Positions 18,720 to 27,669 of a stretch of DNA of 64,000 bases are shown here, one piece after another (within the stretch, counting starts at the first letter, position 1; every line of letters begins with the position of its first letter). The notes beneath the pieces were generated by a model. The model worked only from the letters and a program-made list of their open reading frames with translations, was not told where the DNA came from and did not search any database. The stretch is taken from contig CAJQSO010000025.1 in assembly GCA_905614365.1 (NCBI GenBank), positions 1-64,000 of the forward strand. The letters are read 5' to 3'. The DNA is from an uncultured Candidatus Thioglobus sp. Lineage in GTDB: Bacteria; Pseudomonadota; Gammaproteobacteria; PS1; Pseudothioglobaceae. The position numbers were made by a program, and so were the translations under genes.

Positions 18720-19853
18720 CTATTTTAGCAAATCTGCTCTATTAGTCTTTTCCCAGCTAATTGAGTCTTCAGTTCTGCCAAAATGACCATAGCTGGCAGT
18801 TTGTTGATATATAGGACGCTTTAAATCTAGCATTGCAATTAAGCCTTTAGGCCTGAGATCAAAGTGCTCTCTAATCAATGTTACAATTTCATTATGTGGT
18901 ATTTTTCCAGTTCCAAAAGTATCAACACTAATACTAGTTGGCTCTGCAACGCCAATTGCATAAGAAACTTGAATTTCACATCTTTCAGCAAGGCCAGCTG
19001 CTACGATATTTTTGGCAACATATCGAGTTGCGTAAGCTGCGCTTCTATCAACTTTTGATGGATCTTTTCCAGAAAAAGCGCCACCACCATGTCTAGCCAT
19101 GCCGCCATAGGTATCTACAATAATTTTTCTGCCAGTAAGTCCAGCATCTCCAACAGGGCCACCAATTACGAAGTTACCAGTTGGATTAATATGGTATTGA
19201 GTAGCATTTGTTAGCCATTTTTCTGGCAAGATTGGCTTAATAATTTTTTCAAGTATCGTTTCTCTGAGCTCTTCTAATGAAATATCACCATCGTGCTGCG
19301 TGGAAAGAACCACCGCGTCAATTCCTACAATCTGATTACCCTCATAAATGCAGGAAACTTGTGATTTTGCATCAGGGCGAAGCCAAGGAATGGTTCCGTT
19401 AAGCATCAGGTCTGCTTGCTGTTTAACAAGTTGATGAGAAAGCATAATAGGAGCTGGCATTAATTCATCAGTAGAATTTTCAGCATAACCAAACATGAGG
19501 CCTTGATCACCAGCCCCTTGCTCGTGATTTTCACTTTCTGTAACACCCATAGAAATGTCTTGTGACTGCCTGCCTAAGAGGTTAGTTATTGAGCAAGTAT
19601 TACCATTAAAGCCATATTCCTCTTTATCATAACCGATTCCAAGAATAGTTTTTCGAACGACTTCCTCGTAATCAATTTGAGCATTAGTAGTTATTTCACC
19701 TGCCAAGACTACTTGATTATCTTTAACTAAAGTTTCAACAGCAACTCTTGAGTTAATGTCTTGTTTAAGAGCAGCATCAAGGATAGCGTCAGAAATTTGA
19801 TCACAGACTTTGTCAGGGTGACCAGCAGAAACAGATTCAGAAGTAAATATCAT
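18720..19853 (-). CDS. metK: S-adenosylmethionine synthetase
   Basis: MetK makes SAM from methionine and ATP. Motifs: [23 protein letters not shown] at the N-terminus, the ATP-binding [33 protein letters not shown] and the P-loop-like [16 protein letters not shown]. At 377 residues it is complete. A structured leader precedes it (see the entry at 19867). Downstream in the same direction come the SAH riboswitch and ahcY, so synthesis of SAM and removal of SAH are encoded together. Confidence 0.97.
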   Translation of the reverse strand: MIFTSESVSAGHPDKVCDQISDAILDAALKQDINSRVAVETLVKDNQVVLAGEITTNAQIDYEEVVRKTILGIGYDKEEYGFNGNTCSITNLLGRQSQDISMGVTESENHEQGAGDQGLMFGYAENSTDELMPAPIMLSHQLVKQQADLMLNGTIPWLRPDAKSQVSCIYEGNQIVGIDAVVLSTQHDGDISLEELRETILEKIIKPILPEKWLTNATQYHINPTGNFVIGGPVGDAGLTGRKIIVDTYGGMARHGGGAFSGKDPSKVDRSAAYATRYVAKNIVAAGLAERCEIQVSYAIGVAEPTSISVDTFGTGKIPHNEIVTLIREHFDLRPKGLIAMLDLKRPIYQQTASYGHFGRTEDSISWEKTNRADLLK

Positions 19854-19866
19854 AGTGTATTCCTAT

Positions 19867-19912
19867 AAAAAAAAACCATTAAAGTGGGTTTCTCCGGAAA
19901 ACACCAACTTTA
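19867..19912 (-). terminator. Terminator-like hairpin just before metK
   Basis: On the minus strand TAAAGTTGGTGTTT (19912-19899) pairs with AAACCCACTTTA (19891-19880), with two single-base bulges, and a nine-T run follows at 19875-19867 after AATGG. It ends only 13 bases before the metK ATG, so it would act on metK itself, either as an attenuator or as a translational switch. The CACUUUA of its 3' arm could pair instead with UAAAGUG of the upstream hairpin. Confidence 0.6.
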
Positions 19913-19963
19913 GCTTATTTTAGTCACTTTAGTGACAGCGCTAGCAATCGAAACAAATCAGCG
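19908..19963 (-). ncRNA. SAM-II-like riboswitch candidate in the metK leader
   Basis: The minus-strand leader carries in order CGCUGAUUU, GAUUGC, AGCG, then a perfect GUCACU-AA-AGUGAC hairpin (19936-19923), and UAAGCUAAAG. These blocks resemble the SAM-II aptamer as I remember it (CGCUGAUUU, AUUGCAGCG, UAGCUAAA), including P1 pairing of CGCU with AGCG and the GC/GC pairs of P2b. Against it: an obvious P2a pairing is missing and the extra hairpin lies in loop L3, so it is a variant at best. The gene context (metK) fits a SAM sensor. Confidence 0.5.
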
Positions 19964-19970
19964 TGAATTA

Positions 19971-19998
19971 ATTATAATCGTTTATGGCTATATGTAAA
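19971..19998 (-). promoter_or_regulatory. Predicted sigma-70 promoter for metK
   Basis: On the minus strand TTTACA (19998-19993) and a perfect TATAAT (19976-19971) are 16 bases apart. Transcription would begin near 19964, giving a leader of about 110 bases that contains the complete candidate aptamer and the terminator-like hairpin. Confidence 0.65.
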
Positions 19999-20000
19999 GT

Positions 20001-20666
20001 TTATTCCATGCCAATTTTTAAAGCCACCGCACTTATAAATGGAGCAGATATGAGGCTAAAAATAAGAATAGAGCCTAAAAAATAGAGCTGCCCATTAATT
20101 GGAAGGTCGAATTGTGATTGAGAGACTGCACTTGTTGCAAAAATTAAAATAGGTATGTAAAGAGGAAGTATTAATAAAGATAATAACATTCCAGAGTTTT
20201 TTATACTAACTACTAACGAAGCGCCTATAGTCCCTATAAGGCTCAAACAAGGAGTGGCTAAACACAGTGTTAACATTAAAATATAAATGCTTTCAGAGTC
20301 TAAAAATAGGGCGACACCAAGTAAGGGTGAAATTAATATTATTGGAAGGCCACTAAGGATCCAGTGCGCAGTAGTCTTAGCAAGGAGTAATAATGGAAGG
20401 GAGTGATGCGAAATAACTATCTGCTCAAGAACGCCATTGTCATAGTCGTAGTGAAATAATGAGTTAAGTGATAAAAGCACCGAAAGCATTGTAATAACCC
20501 AAATAATACCAGGTGCTATATTCATTAATATCTCAGCATCTGGGCTTATAGCAATTGGAAATAAAGAAATAGAAATAACAAAAAACATTAGAGGATTAAG
20601 AAAGCTAGATGGATTTCTAAAGGCCATTTTTAAATCTCTTATCAAGGTTATTAAAAAGATATTCAA
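20001..20666 (-). CDS. ccmB: Heme exporter membrane subunit CcmB
   Basis: CcmB is the six-helix membrane partner of CcmA in the CcmABCD system, which loads heme onto CcmE for cytochrome c maturation. The 221-residue protein starts with a cytoplasmic RDLKMAFRNPSSFLNPLMFF, a CcmB-type opening, and has six hydrophobic helices. Conserved pieces include FHYDYDNGVLEQ and GTIGASLVVS. The start overlaps the ccmA stop. ccmC does not follow; instead metK is next. Confidence 0.9.
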   Translation of the reverse strand: MNIFLITLIRDLKMAFRNPSSFLNPLMFFVISISLFPIAISPDAEILMNIAPGIIWVITMLSVLLSLNSLFHYDYDNGVLEQIVISHHSLPLLLLAKTTAHWILSGLPIILISPLLGVALFLDSESIYILMLTLCLATPCLSLIGTIGASLVVSIKNSGMLLSLLILPLYIPILIFATSAVSQSQFDLPINGQLYFLGSILIFSLISAPFISAVALKIGME

Positions 20667-21265
20667 AGAGAAATCTCCTTAAGATTTTTAATATTACAAT
20701 CTTGATGAGTTGTCAAGATACAGAGTCCACCAACTGCACAATGTTTTTCAATTTGATTTTCAATTATCTTAACTCCATTTGAATCTAATGCAGTGAAAGG
20801 TTCATCTAGAAGCCAAACTTTAGATTGACTAATAAAGAGAAGAGATAATGCTATCCTCCTTTTTTGACCTGCAGAGAGATTTCCAGCAAGCTCGTGTTCA
20901 TAATTTTTTAAACCAACCTCTTCTAAAGCAGTATGAAAATTTGGAGATATAATTTCTGTACTTAGATTTGTTAAATATTCTAGATTTTCGATGCAGCTAA
21001 GTTCTGAGCTTAAAGCCGCATAATGCCCAAGATAAAGAGTCTCTAGTTGATATTTTTCGCTATTAGATTTACTTTGTTCAAATACTATTGAGCCTAGTTC
21101 TGGAGTATTAAGCCCAGCAATTATTTTTAGCAATGAGGTTTTTCCTGATCCATTTTGACCAGAGATTCTTAGAACTTCACCAGAATTTAATTCAAAAGAC
21201 AAGTTTTCAAAGAGATGGTTATAGCCTCTTTGGCAGCTTAAGTTATTGACCGATAGCTTTGACAT
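20663..21265 (-). CDS. ccmA: Heme exporter ATP-binding subunit CcmA
   Basis: This is a short ABC ATPase (200 residues) with Walker A SGQNGSGKTSLLKII, the signature LSAGQKRRIAL and Walker B WLLDEPFTALD. The N-terminus LSVNNLSCQRGYNHLFENL is of CcmA type. It pairs with CcmB and drives release of heme-loaded CcmE in the periplasm. ccmC, ccmE and later genes are not in this window. The start codon lies close to a possible promoter for a plus-strand RNA (see 21288). Confidence 0.92.
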   Translation of the reverse strand: MSKLSVNNLSCQRGYNHLFENLSFELNSGEVLRISGQNGSGKTSLLKIIAGLNTPELGSIVFEQSKSNSEKYQLETLYLGHYAALSSELSCIENLEYLTNLSTEIISPNFHTALEEVGLKNYEHELAGNLSAGQKRRIALSLLFISQSKVWLLDEPFTALDSNGVKIIENQIEKHCAVGGLCILTTHQDCNIKNLKEISL

Positions 21266-21287
21266 GCCATTATTTTAGTTGATAAGT

Positions 21288-21345
21288 CGAATAAAGGCGA
21301 TATATTCGAAGTAGCTTGTGCCTGAATTTAAAGGCACATTTTTTT
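21288..21345 (+). ncRNA. Candidate small plus-strand RNA between ccmA and bamE
   Basis: The 81-base gap between two minus-strand genes contains two hairpins and a T run oriented for the plus strand: CGAATA/TATTCG at 21288-21308, then TGTGCCT/AGGCACA at 21317-21338 followed by seven T. Upstream on the plus strand lie TTGACA at 21259-21264 and GATAAG at 21281-21286, 16 bases apart. A transcript of about 50-60 bases could result. No coding potential is seen. It may have no function beyond blocking antisense transcription. Confidence 0.35.
21317..21345 (+). terminator. Rho-independent terminator on the plus strand
   Basis: A 7-bp stem (TGTGCCT with AGGCACA) and an 8-base loop are followed by seven T. 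The T run is only on the plus strand; on the minus strand the hairpin is preceded, not followed, by a homopolymer. Both flanking genes are on the minus strand, so it does not serve bamE in the usual way. Confidence 0.7.
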
Positions 21346-21346
21346 G

Positions 21347-21793
21347 TTAAATAGGGTTTATTAATTCTTCTAGGCCACTCTTGTCAATCTCAGATAAAAG
21401 ATTACCAGAAAATATAAGCCTTAAGCGGTATCTAATTTCTATTTCACCATCAATTGTTGAATGATTAATATAATCCCATTGATATTGATGAAAAGGATCA
21501 ATAATACTTGGCGAGCCAATCAAGTTCATTACAGAATCCTTTGACATCCCTAATTCAAGCTGATTAACTTCTTTAATATCTAAAATTATTCCTTGCATAA
21601 TTGTGGGTTTGTATACGTCAATTGAGGGCATCTTAGGCTTAGCCCAGTTTGGCAGCGATAACGTAGGCATTTTTGGTAAATCAGGCATCGAAAACTTTGG
21701 TAATTTAGGAAGATCAGGCGCCTTAGGAAGAGAGTTTGTACACCCAGTCAATATAAGACAGCCAAGTAGAATAAAAGTTAATCTCTTCATCAT
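21347..21793 (-). CDS. bamE: Outer membrane assembly lipoprotein BamE (SmpA/OmlA) with proline-rich insertion
   Basis: Residues 1-20 are a lipoprotein signal with lipobox LTGC. The C-terminal part is BamE-like: VYKPTIMQGIIL, LGMSKDSVMNLIGSPSI and WDYI, then a beta region. BamE is a small outer membrane lipoprotein of the BAM complex. Odd: about 37 residues of a Pro/Lys repeat (such as LPKLPKFSMPDLPKMPTL) lie between the lipobox and the domain. It is divergent from fur, as in other gammaproteobacteria. A two-Met start leaves one residue of doubt. Confidence 0.88.
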   Translation of the reverse strand: MMKRLTFILLGCLILTGCTNSLPKAPDLPKLPKFSMPDLPKMPTLSLPNWAKPKMPSIDVYKPTIMQGIILDIKEVNQLELGMSKDSVMNLIGSPSIIDPFHQYQWDYINHSTIDGEIEIRYRLRLIFSGNLLSEIDKSGLEELINPI

Positions 21794-21843
21794 TAGTTAA
21801 AACATATAAAATATAAATTAGATTTTACCTTAAGGATTTTTAA

Positions 21844-22251
21844 ATGGATGCAGAAGATTTAAAAAGTGCTGGTCTTAAAGTTACTCTTCCAAGGCTAAAG
21901 ATTTTAGAAGTTTTGGAGAAATCACCAAATCACCATTTGAGTGCTGAGGATATCTATAGGAGCCTCATTGAACAAAACGAAGAGGTTGGTGTTGCAACAA
22001 TTTATCGCGTTTTATCTCAATTTGAAGAGTCAGGGATTGTTCAAAAATTAAACTTTGAAAATAACCAGGCTGTCTATGAGTTATGTGGGTTAGAACATCA
22101 TGATCATCTCGTATGCGTAAAGTGTAATAAGATTATTGAATTTCAAGATGACGTTATTGAGAAGCATCAACTTCAAATTGCAAAAAAACATGGCTTTGAA
22201 TTAACTGATCACTCTCTTTATCTTTATGGGTTATGCAAGGACTGTCATTAA
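21844..22251 (+). CDS. fur: Ferric uptake regulator Fur
   Basis: The 135-residue protein has the Fur-type start LKSAGLKVTLPRLKIL, a winged helix with VGVATIYRVLSQFEESGIV (DNA recognition), and the metal site HHDHLVCVKCNKIIEF. The C-terminal HSLYLYGLCKDC keeps two cysteines, though the usual acidic/His tail is cut short. Fur with Fe2+ represses iron uptake genes by binding AT-rich 19-bp boxes. It has a clear TAAGGA ribosome binding site. The adjacent znuB raises the question of Zur, but the sequence is Fur-like. Confidence 0.93.
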   Translation: MDAEDLKSAGLKVTLPRLKILEVLEKSPNHHLSAEDIYRSLIEQNEEVGVATIYRVLSQFEESGIVQKLNFENNQAVYELCGLEHHDHLVCVKCNKIIEFQDDVIEKHQLQIAKKHGFELTDHSLYLYGLCKDCH

Positions 22252-22274
22252 GTTTTTTTAGGGCTATATAAATT

Positions 22275-23063
22275 ATGGATGATTTTATTTATAGGGCTCT
22301 AATTGCTTCAATTGGTGTATCAATAATCGCAGGCTCTCTAGGTTGTTTTGTTATCTGGAAGCGTCTTTCTTATTTCTCTGACTCTATTTCACATAGTGCC
22401 CTTTTAGGGGTTGCTCTAGGACTTGCAACTGGAGTGGGCATTAATTTTGGCTTAGTTATTGTTGGAGGGCTGTTTGCAACTCTGATTGTTTTCTTGCAGC
22501 AAAAAGATTTTTGGTCTAGTGATGCCGTATTAGGTATCTTCTCACATATTTCGCTCTCTCTAGGTATTGTCGTTTTAGGTTTTATTGGAGATCAAAATAC
22601 AGATTATTTTTCTTATCTTTTTGGAGATATATTATCCATAACCCCTAAAGATATCTATTGGATATTTTCAGTTATGGCTGTTGTTATTTTTGTTTTATTT
22701 GTCAATTGGAAAAAATTATTACTACTAACACTTAATGAAGAGTTGGCCAAAGCTGAAGGCGTTAATAAAATTTTTTATGAGCTGCTTTTTATGTTTTTAA
22801 TAGCGCTGGCAGTATCTGTTTCGGTCCAAATTGTGGGCGTTTTGTTGATTACTTCTCTACTAATTATTCCACCTGCAATAGCTCGCGTTTTTTCAAATTC
22901 GCCTATATCAATGATCTTTAGCTCAATGATAATATCAATTATTTCTGTTTTATTAGGGCTCTACTCTTCAATTGTATTTGATCTAGCAACTGGTCCAGCA
23001 ATAGTTATTACTTTAGGGTTTTTCTTTTTAATTGCTCAGTTTCTTCCAAGCAGAAACAGTTAA
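22275..23063 (+). CDS. znuB: Zinc/manganese ABC transporter membrane subunit (ZnuB-like)
   Basis: This is a 262-residue ABC-3 family permease with eight or so hydrophobic segments. It has [26 protein letters not shown] and [22 protein letters not shown], hallmarks of ZnuB/TroC. It would import Zn2+ with ZnuA and ZnuC, which are absent here. It begins 23 bases after fur, so it may be co-transcribed with it. Substrate (Zn, Mn or Fe) cannot be told from the sequence. Confidence 0.88.
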   Translation: MDDFIYRALIASIGVSIIAGSLGCFVIWKRLSYFSDSISHSALLGVALGLATGVGINFGLVIVGGLFATLIVFLQQKDFWSSDAVLGIFSHISLSLGIVVLGFIGDQNTDYFSYLFGDILSITPKDIYWIFSVMAVVIFVLFVNWKKLLLLTLNEELAKAEGVNKIFYELLFMFLIALAVSVSVQIVGVLLITSLLIIPPAIARVFSNSPISMIFSSMIISIISVLLGLYSSIVFDLATGPAIVITLGFFFLIAQFLPSRNS

Positions 23064-24148
23064 AGGGATTCGTTGAGTGCGGTTAATTGATTAGTTTGCT
23101 GTTCAATTACTAGTGGGTCAATAATCGCCTCTAAATCTCCCTCCATGACTTCACTTAACTTGTAAAGGGTTAAATTAATCCTATGGTCAGTAACTCTTCC
23201 TTGAGGGTAATTATAAGTTCTGATTCTTTGTGAGCGATCACCACTTCCAACTAGTTCTTTTCTTTGAGAGGCCTGCTCTTTTTGTTGTTCTTGCTGTTGA
23301 GCATCTAAAATTCTGGATGCTAGAACTGACATAGCTTGAGCCTTATTTTTATGTTGGGACCGACCATCCTGGCATTCTACAACGGTTCCAGTAGGGATAT
23401 GAGTAACACGAACGGCAGAGTCAGTTTTGTTGACATGCTGACCTCCAGCTCCAGAAGCTCTAAAGGTATCAACTCTCACATCATTCATATTGATATTAAC
23501 TTCTTCAATGCTAGACACTTCCGGCATTACCGCTACAGTACAAGCAGATGTATGAACTCTACCTTGTGACTCGGTTTCAGGAACCCTTTGAACGCGATGA
23601 GCGCCAGATTCAAATTTAAGTTTTGAGTAGACATTTGTACCACTTATTCGAGCAATGATCTCTTTAAACCCGCCATGCTCGCCTAAATTGGAGCTTAAGA
23701 TTTCAAGCTGCCATTTGGATTTTTCTACATATCGAGTATACATTCTATATAGATCGCCTGAAAAAATACTTGCCTCATCTCCACCTGTTCCTGCTCGAAT
23801 TTCAATAATAATATTTCGTGAGTCGTTCGGATCTTTTGGAAGAAGTGATTTCTTAAGGTCTAATTCTAGTTGTTCTAAAATTTTTCCACCTGAGGCAATT
23901 TCCTCTTCGGCCATTTCTTTAATATCTTGATCATCTTCTTTGAGAAGTACTTCTGCAGCATCAATATCACCAATAACTGATAAATATTTAACGTACTTGT
24001 CATTTATTGGACTTAATTGAGAGTGCTCTATTGAAAGTTCTCTAAATTTATTTTGATCAGAGGCAATAGATTGATCCGAGAGCATCGCATTGATTTCTTC
24101 AAGGCGCATGGATAATTGCTCTAATTTAGTAAGAATTGATTGATTCAT
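23060..24148 (-). CDS. prfA: Peptide chain release factor 1
   Basis: RF1 releases peptides at UAA and UAG. The 362-residue protein contains the GGQ motif in [22 protein letters not shown], and the decoding motif region with [15 protein letters not shown] (PxT-type, PEVSS follows). It starts one base inside the hemA stop (TAATG). In relatives hemA-prfA is followed by prmC, which methylates the GGQ glutamine; here znuB converges instead, overlapping by 4 bases. Confidence 0.96.
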   Translation of the reverse strand: MNQSILTKLEQLSMRLEEINAMLSDQSIASDQNKFRELSIEHSQLSPINDKYVKYLSVIGDIDAAEVLLKEDDQDIKEMAEEEIASGGKILEQLELDLKKSLLPKDPNDSRNIIIEIRAGTGGDEASIFSGDLYRMYTRYVEKSKWQLEILSSNLGEHGGFKEIIARISGTNVYSKLKFESGAHRVQRVPETESQGRVHTSACTVAVMPEVSSIEEVNINMNDVRVDTFRASGAGGQHVNKTDSAVRVTHIPTGTVVECQDGRSQHKNKAQAMSVLASRILDAQQQEQQKEQASQRKELVGSGDRSQRIRTYNYPQGRVTDHRINLTLYKLSEVMEGDLEAIIDPLVIEQQTNQLTALNESL

Positions 24149-25416
24149 TAGTTGTCGATCTTAGAGGGCTTTGTTATATCTTTTTTGACTATTTCTTGAG
24201 AATCAGTTTTAAGACTGTTAGGTTTTTTTAAATTCTCTAAAGTTTTATGTAGTAATTTGTTAGTAAGTTTATCTGCTAGTTCCTCTACTACTAGGTCAGG
24301 ATTTGAGCCTGATTTAAGCTTTCTTAAGGCAATTTGTAATAGCTCATCCTTAAGCAAATTTGATTGTCTTCTATGATTTTTTATTAACTCTTCATTAGGA
24401 ATATTATTTGCCCATTCGATAAAATCAACACTTTTATCATTAATTATCTTCTTAGCAATAACTTTTTCTTTAAGTCTTTCTTCTAAATTACTATTAGCAA
24501 TTTGCTGTAAATCATCCACACTATAAAGAAATACATCTTCTAATTGATTCGCCTCTGGCTCAATATCTCTAGGAATGGCTAGATCAATAAGTAGCATTGG
24601 CTTATGCTTTCTTTGATGAAGAACTGTTTCAATCAAACCTTTTCCAATAATTGGAATGGGCGCTGATGTAGAGGAAATAACTATGTCTGCCCTATGAAGA
24701 TTTTCAGACAGACTTTTTAATGAAATTGCCTCTGCGTTATGCTTAATTGCAATTGGCTGAGCATTTTCTATAGTTCTGTTTGCAAAAATCATATTCTTTA
24801 CCCCTCTTTTACTAAGATGCTGAGCACTAAGTTCAATCATCTCTCCCGCGCCAATAAGCAAAACCGTTTGAACTGATAGATTTGTAAATATTTTTTCACT
24901 TAGCTTGACTGCGCAATAAGCAACTGAGACTGGTGAGGAGCCTATGCTTGTATCGGTTCGAACTTTTTTTGCAGTTTTAAAGACATGTTGAAATAGTTTT
25001 TCTAAAATTTTATCTAAAGCGCTTTCATTTTTTGAGAGCTGATAAGCGTCTTTTAGCTGTCCAAAAATTTGAGGTTCCCCTAAAACTAAAGATTCTAGGC
25101 CACAAGCAACATTGCATATGTGCTGAACAGCTTCATTTTCTTCATAATAAGAAACATACTCAATTAAAGAGTGATGATCAACACCATGACTAGATGCTAT
25201 AAATTTTATTAAAATATCACGGATATTATTTGAATCATGGGAGACATAAATTTCTGACCTGTTACAGGTAGAAAATATAACGCAGCCTTTAATTTCTTTA
25301 AGTGACAGTAGTGCAGAAATAGCGGGCGCAAGTTCACCTTGAGCAAAGGCTACTTTTTCCCTAATTGCGACTGGGGCTATCTGATGGTTTACACTCAGTA
25401 TTGCAATATTCGACAT
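24148..25416 (-). CDS. hemA: Glutamyl-tRNA reductase
   Basis: HemA makes glutamate semialdehyde from Glu-tRNA, the first step of heme synthesis. Motifs: [15 protein letters not shown] at the start, STCNRSEIY with the catalytic cysteine near residue 50, [27 protein letters not shown] (NADPH site) and [12 protein letters not shown]. The helical dimerisation domain follows. At 422 residues it is of normal length. A divergent ruvB promoter region lies upstream (25417-25581). Confidence 0.95.
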   Translation of the reverse strand: MSNIAILSVNHQIAPVAIREKVAFAQGELAPAISALLSLKEIKGCVIFSTCNRSEIYVSHDSNNIRDILIKFIASSHGVDHHSLIEYVSYYEENEAVQHICNVACGLESLVLGEPQIFGQLKDAYQLSKNESALDKILEKLFQHVFKTAKKVRTDTSIGSSPVSVAYCAVKLSEKIFTNLSVQTVLLIGAGEMIELSAQHLSKRGVKNMIFANRTIENAQPIAIKHNAEAISLKSLSENLHRADIVISSTSAPIPIIGKGLIETVLHQRKHKPMLLIDLAIPRDIEPEANQLEDVFLYSVDDLQQIANSNLEERLKEKVIAKKIINDKSVDFIEWANNIPNEELIKNHRRQSNLLKDELLQIALRKLKSGSNPDLVVEELADKLTNKLLHKTLENLKKPNSLKTDSQEIVKKDITKPSKIDN

Positions 25417-25581
25417 TTAAAAAAACGAAAATAATTTAATCTATTAATTATACATTGTCTATTCAATTCCATCAAAAGATAAAGCTGTTAAAGATAAAGC
25501 GATAGTTTTATATAATTAATAAATCTAACTATCTATTGGTCTAAAATAAAGATCATAAATTAAAAAATAAAATTATTAAAG

Positions 25582-26610
25582 ATGATTGAAGAGGACAGTC
25601 TAGTTGGCGGAGAAAGTCAAAATAATGAGGATCTAAAAGTTACCTCAGTTAGGCCCAATTCATTTGCAGATTATATTGGTCAAGAAGACGTCAAATCACA
25701 AATGACTTTATTTATTCAGGCAGCAAAATCACGTTCAGATGTTCTTGATCATTGTTTGATTTATGGACCTCCAGGATTAGGTAAGACAACTCTTGCCAAT
25801 GTCATTGCTAACCAAATGGGTGCGGGAATTAAACAAACATCTGGTCCTGTGCTGGAGCGCTCTGGAGATTTAGCTGCAATACTTACAAAACTTGAACCAT
25901 TTGATATTCTTTTTATAGATGAAATTCACAGGCTTAACCCAGTTGTTGAGGAAATTCTTTATCCTGCGTTAGAGGATTTTAAGCTTGATATTTTAGTAGG
26001 AGAGGGCGTTGCTGCTCACTCAGTCCAGCTTGAGCTGCCTCCATTCACTCTAATTGGAGCTACTACTAGGGCAGGAATGCTTACTTCTCCTCTTAGAGAT
26101 AGATTTGGAATAGTTCATCGTTTGACTTTTTATAATGTTCAAGAGCTGCAAGAGATAGTAGAAAGGTCTGCTGCAATTTTAAATATTGAAATAGAAGGGC
26201 AAGGCTCAGCGGAAATTGCAAAGCGCTCAAGAGGAACACCTAGAATAGCTAACCGTCTTTTAAGAAGAGTTCGTGATTTTGCAGACGTAAAAACAAATGG
26301 AATAATAAATATACAAATTGCAAAAGAAGCTCTTGAAACGTTAAAAGTTGATGAGGCAGGACTTGAACAGCTCGATCGAGATTATCTTAGCTTAATTATT
26401 ACTAAGTTTTCAGCGGGGCCTGTAGGGCTAGATACTTTAGCTACTGCACTTGGTGAAGAGCGGTCAACCTTAGAGGATATGATTGAGCCTTACCTTCTTC
26501 AGCAGGGTTTTATAATGAGGACGCCGCGTGGAAGAATTGCGACAGACCTTGCTTTTTCTCATTTAGGAGAGGCTCGTATTAGTCATACTCAAGACTTGTA
26601 TGGTAAATGA
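25582..26610 (+). CDS. ruvB: Holliday junction branch migration helicase RuvB
   Basis: RuvB is the AAA+ motor that moves Holliday junctions with RuvA. It shows [15 protein letters not shown], Walker [18 protein letters not shown], Walker [10 protein letters not shown], the sensor block GATTRAG and [11 protein letters not shown]. At 342 residues it is complete. ybgC overlaps its stop by four bases. RuvA (46435) and RuvC (33166) are encoded elsewhere in the window, so the usual ruvCAB cluster is broken. Confidence 0.97.
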   Translation: MIEEDSLVGGESQNNEDLKVTSVRPNSFADYIGQEDVKSQMTLFIQAAKSRSDVLDHCLIYGPPGLGKTTLANVIANQMGAGIKQTSGPVLERSGDLAAILTKLEPFDILFIDEIHRLNPVVEEILYPALEDFKLDILVGEGVAAHSVQLELPPFTLIGATTRAGMLTSPLRDRFGIVHRLTFYNVQELQEIVERSAAILNIEIEGQGSAEIAKRSRGTPRIANRLLRRVRDFADVKTNGIINIQIAKEALETLKVDEAGLEQLDRDYLSLIITKFSAGPVGLDTLATALGEERSTLEDMIEPYLLQQGFIMRTPRGRIATDLAFSHLGEARISHTQDLYGK

Positions 26611-27011
26611 GTAGTCTGACTGTTAGAGTCTATTATGAAGATACAGATGCTGGTGGTGTTGTTTATTACGCTAATTATTTAAAGTATATTGAAAGGGGTA
26701 GGACTGAGTATCTTCGTGAGCTTGGTTTTGAACTAGCTACTATTGCAAATGAGACTAGGATTGTCTTTGTTGTTAAGTCTGTGAAGGCAGATTATTTATT
26801 ACCCGCTTTCCTGGATGACACTATTGAAGTTCAAACTAGTATTGAATTAGTTAAGCATGCGAGCTTAATTTTTGCTCAGAAAATAACGAATAAAGAGAAA
26901 AATACGGTATTATTTAATGCTGAAGTAAAGGTAGTTTCTGTATTAAAAAATAATTTAAAACCTTGTGCTTTTCCGCAAGAAATCTTGGAGAAACTAAATG
27001 GAAGAAAATAG
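26607..27011 (+). CDS. ybgC: Acyl-CoA thioesterase YbgC
   Basis: A 134-residue hot-dog fold thioesterase. The catalytic motif [17 protein letters not shown] (Asp in DTD, with a conserved Tyr) is at the N-terminus, followed by [13 protein letters not shown]. YbgC is linked to the Tol-Pal system and acts on short or medium acyl-CoAs or acyl-ACP. It overlaps ruvB at its start and tolQ by 14 bases at its end, consistent with one operon. Confidence 0.92.
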   Translation: MSSLTVRVYYEDTDAGGVVYYANYLKYIERGRTEYLRELGFELATIANETRIVFVVKSVKADYLLPAFLDDTIEVQTSIELVKHASLIFAQKITNKEKNTVLFNAEVKVVSVLKNNLKPCAFPQEILEKLNGRK

Positions 27012-27669
27012 CTTATCAATTGTCGGTCTGATATTTAGCGCTGGACTCGTTGTTCAGTTAGTTATGATTATATTGGTCTTGATGTCAATTTACTCTTGGA
27101 CTGTAATTATGTCTAAGAAAAAGATTTTGATGGATGCATCCAATGATATTGAAAACTTTCACCAAGAATTCGAAAGAGAAAGTGATCTATCTGTTTTATA
27201 TAAAAATTTACCTCCTTTAGCTTCTGATTGGACGGCAATGGAAGATATTTTAGGTTCTGGTTACAAAGAGTTTACTTATAGTAAATCGACTTCTAGCCAA
27301 TTACGTATTATGAACTCTGAAAGAGCTTACAGATCAATGAACACCTCTGCAAGTAATGAAATTGACCGACTTGACTCAAGCCTGTCTATTCTTGCAATGA
27401 TTGCATCATCAAGTCCTTATATTGGTCTTTTTGGGACAGTTTGGGGAATTATGCATTCATTTATTGGTCTTGCGTCAGTTAAGCAGGCAACAATAGCAAT
27501 TGTCGCACCTGGTATTGCGGAAGCTCTTATTGCTACAGCTTTTGGACTTTTTGCGGCAATACCTGCAACTATTGCTTACAACAGATTAGTTTCGCATGTT
27601 GAAGAAATTGGTAATAAATACACCGCATTTGTAGAAGAGATTTTTGTAATCCTACAGAGACAAAAATGA
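26998..27669 (+). CDS. tolQ: Tol-Pal system protein TolQ
   Basis: TolQ is a three-helix inner membrane protein forming the proton-driven motor with TolR. The 223-residue protein has a first helix at about 12-35, and the second and third with ASSSPYIGLFGTVWGIMHSF and PGIAEALIATAFGLFAAIPA, which are the MotA/TolQ/ExbB motifs. It belongs to the ruvB-ybgC-tolQRA run; its start codon is inside ybgC. Confidence 0.95.
   Translation: MEENSLSIVGLIFSAGLVVQLVMIILVLMSIYSWTVIMSKKKILMDASNDIENFHQEFERESDLSVLYKNLPPLASDWTAMEDILGSGYKEFTYSKSTSSQLRIMNSERAYRSMNTSASNEIDRLDSSLSILAMIASSSPYIGLFGTVWGIMHSFIGLASVKQATIAIVAPGIAEALIATAFGLFAAIPATIAYNRLVSHVEEIGNKYTAFVEEIFVILQRQK

Noticed and set aside
21844-22251. Zur instead of Fur
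   Set aside because: The proximity of znuB suggested it, but the HHDHLVCVKC and HSLYLYG motifs are those of Fur.
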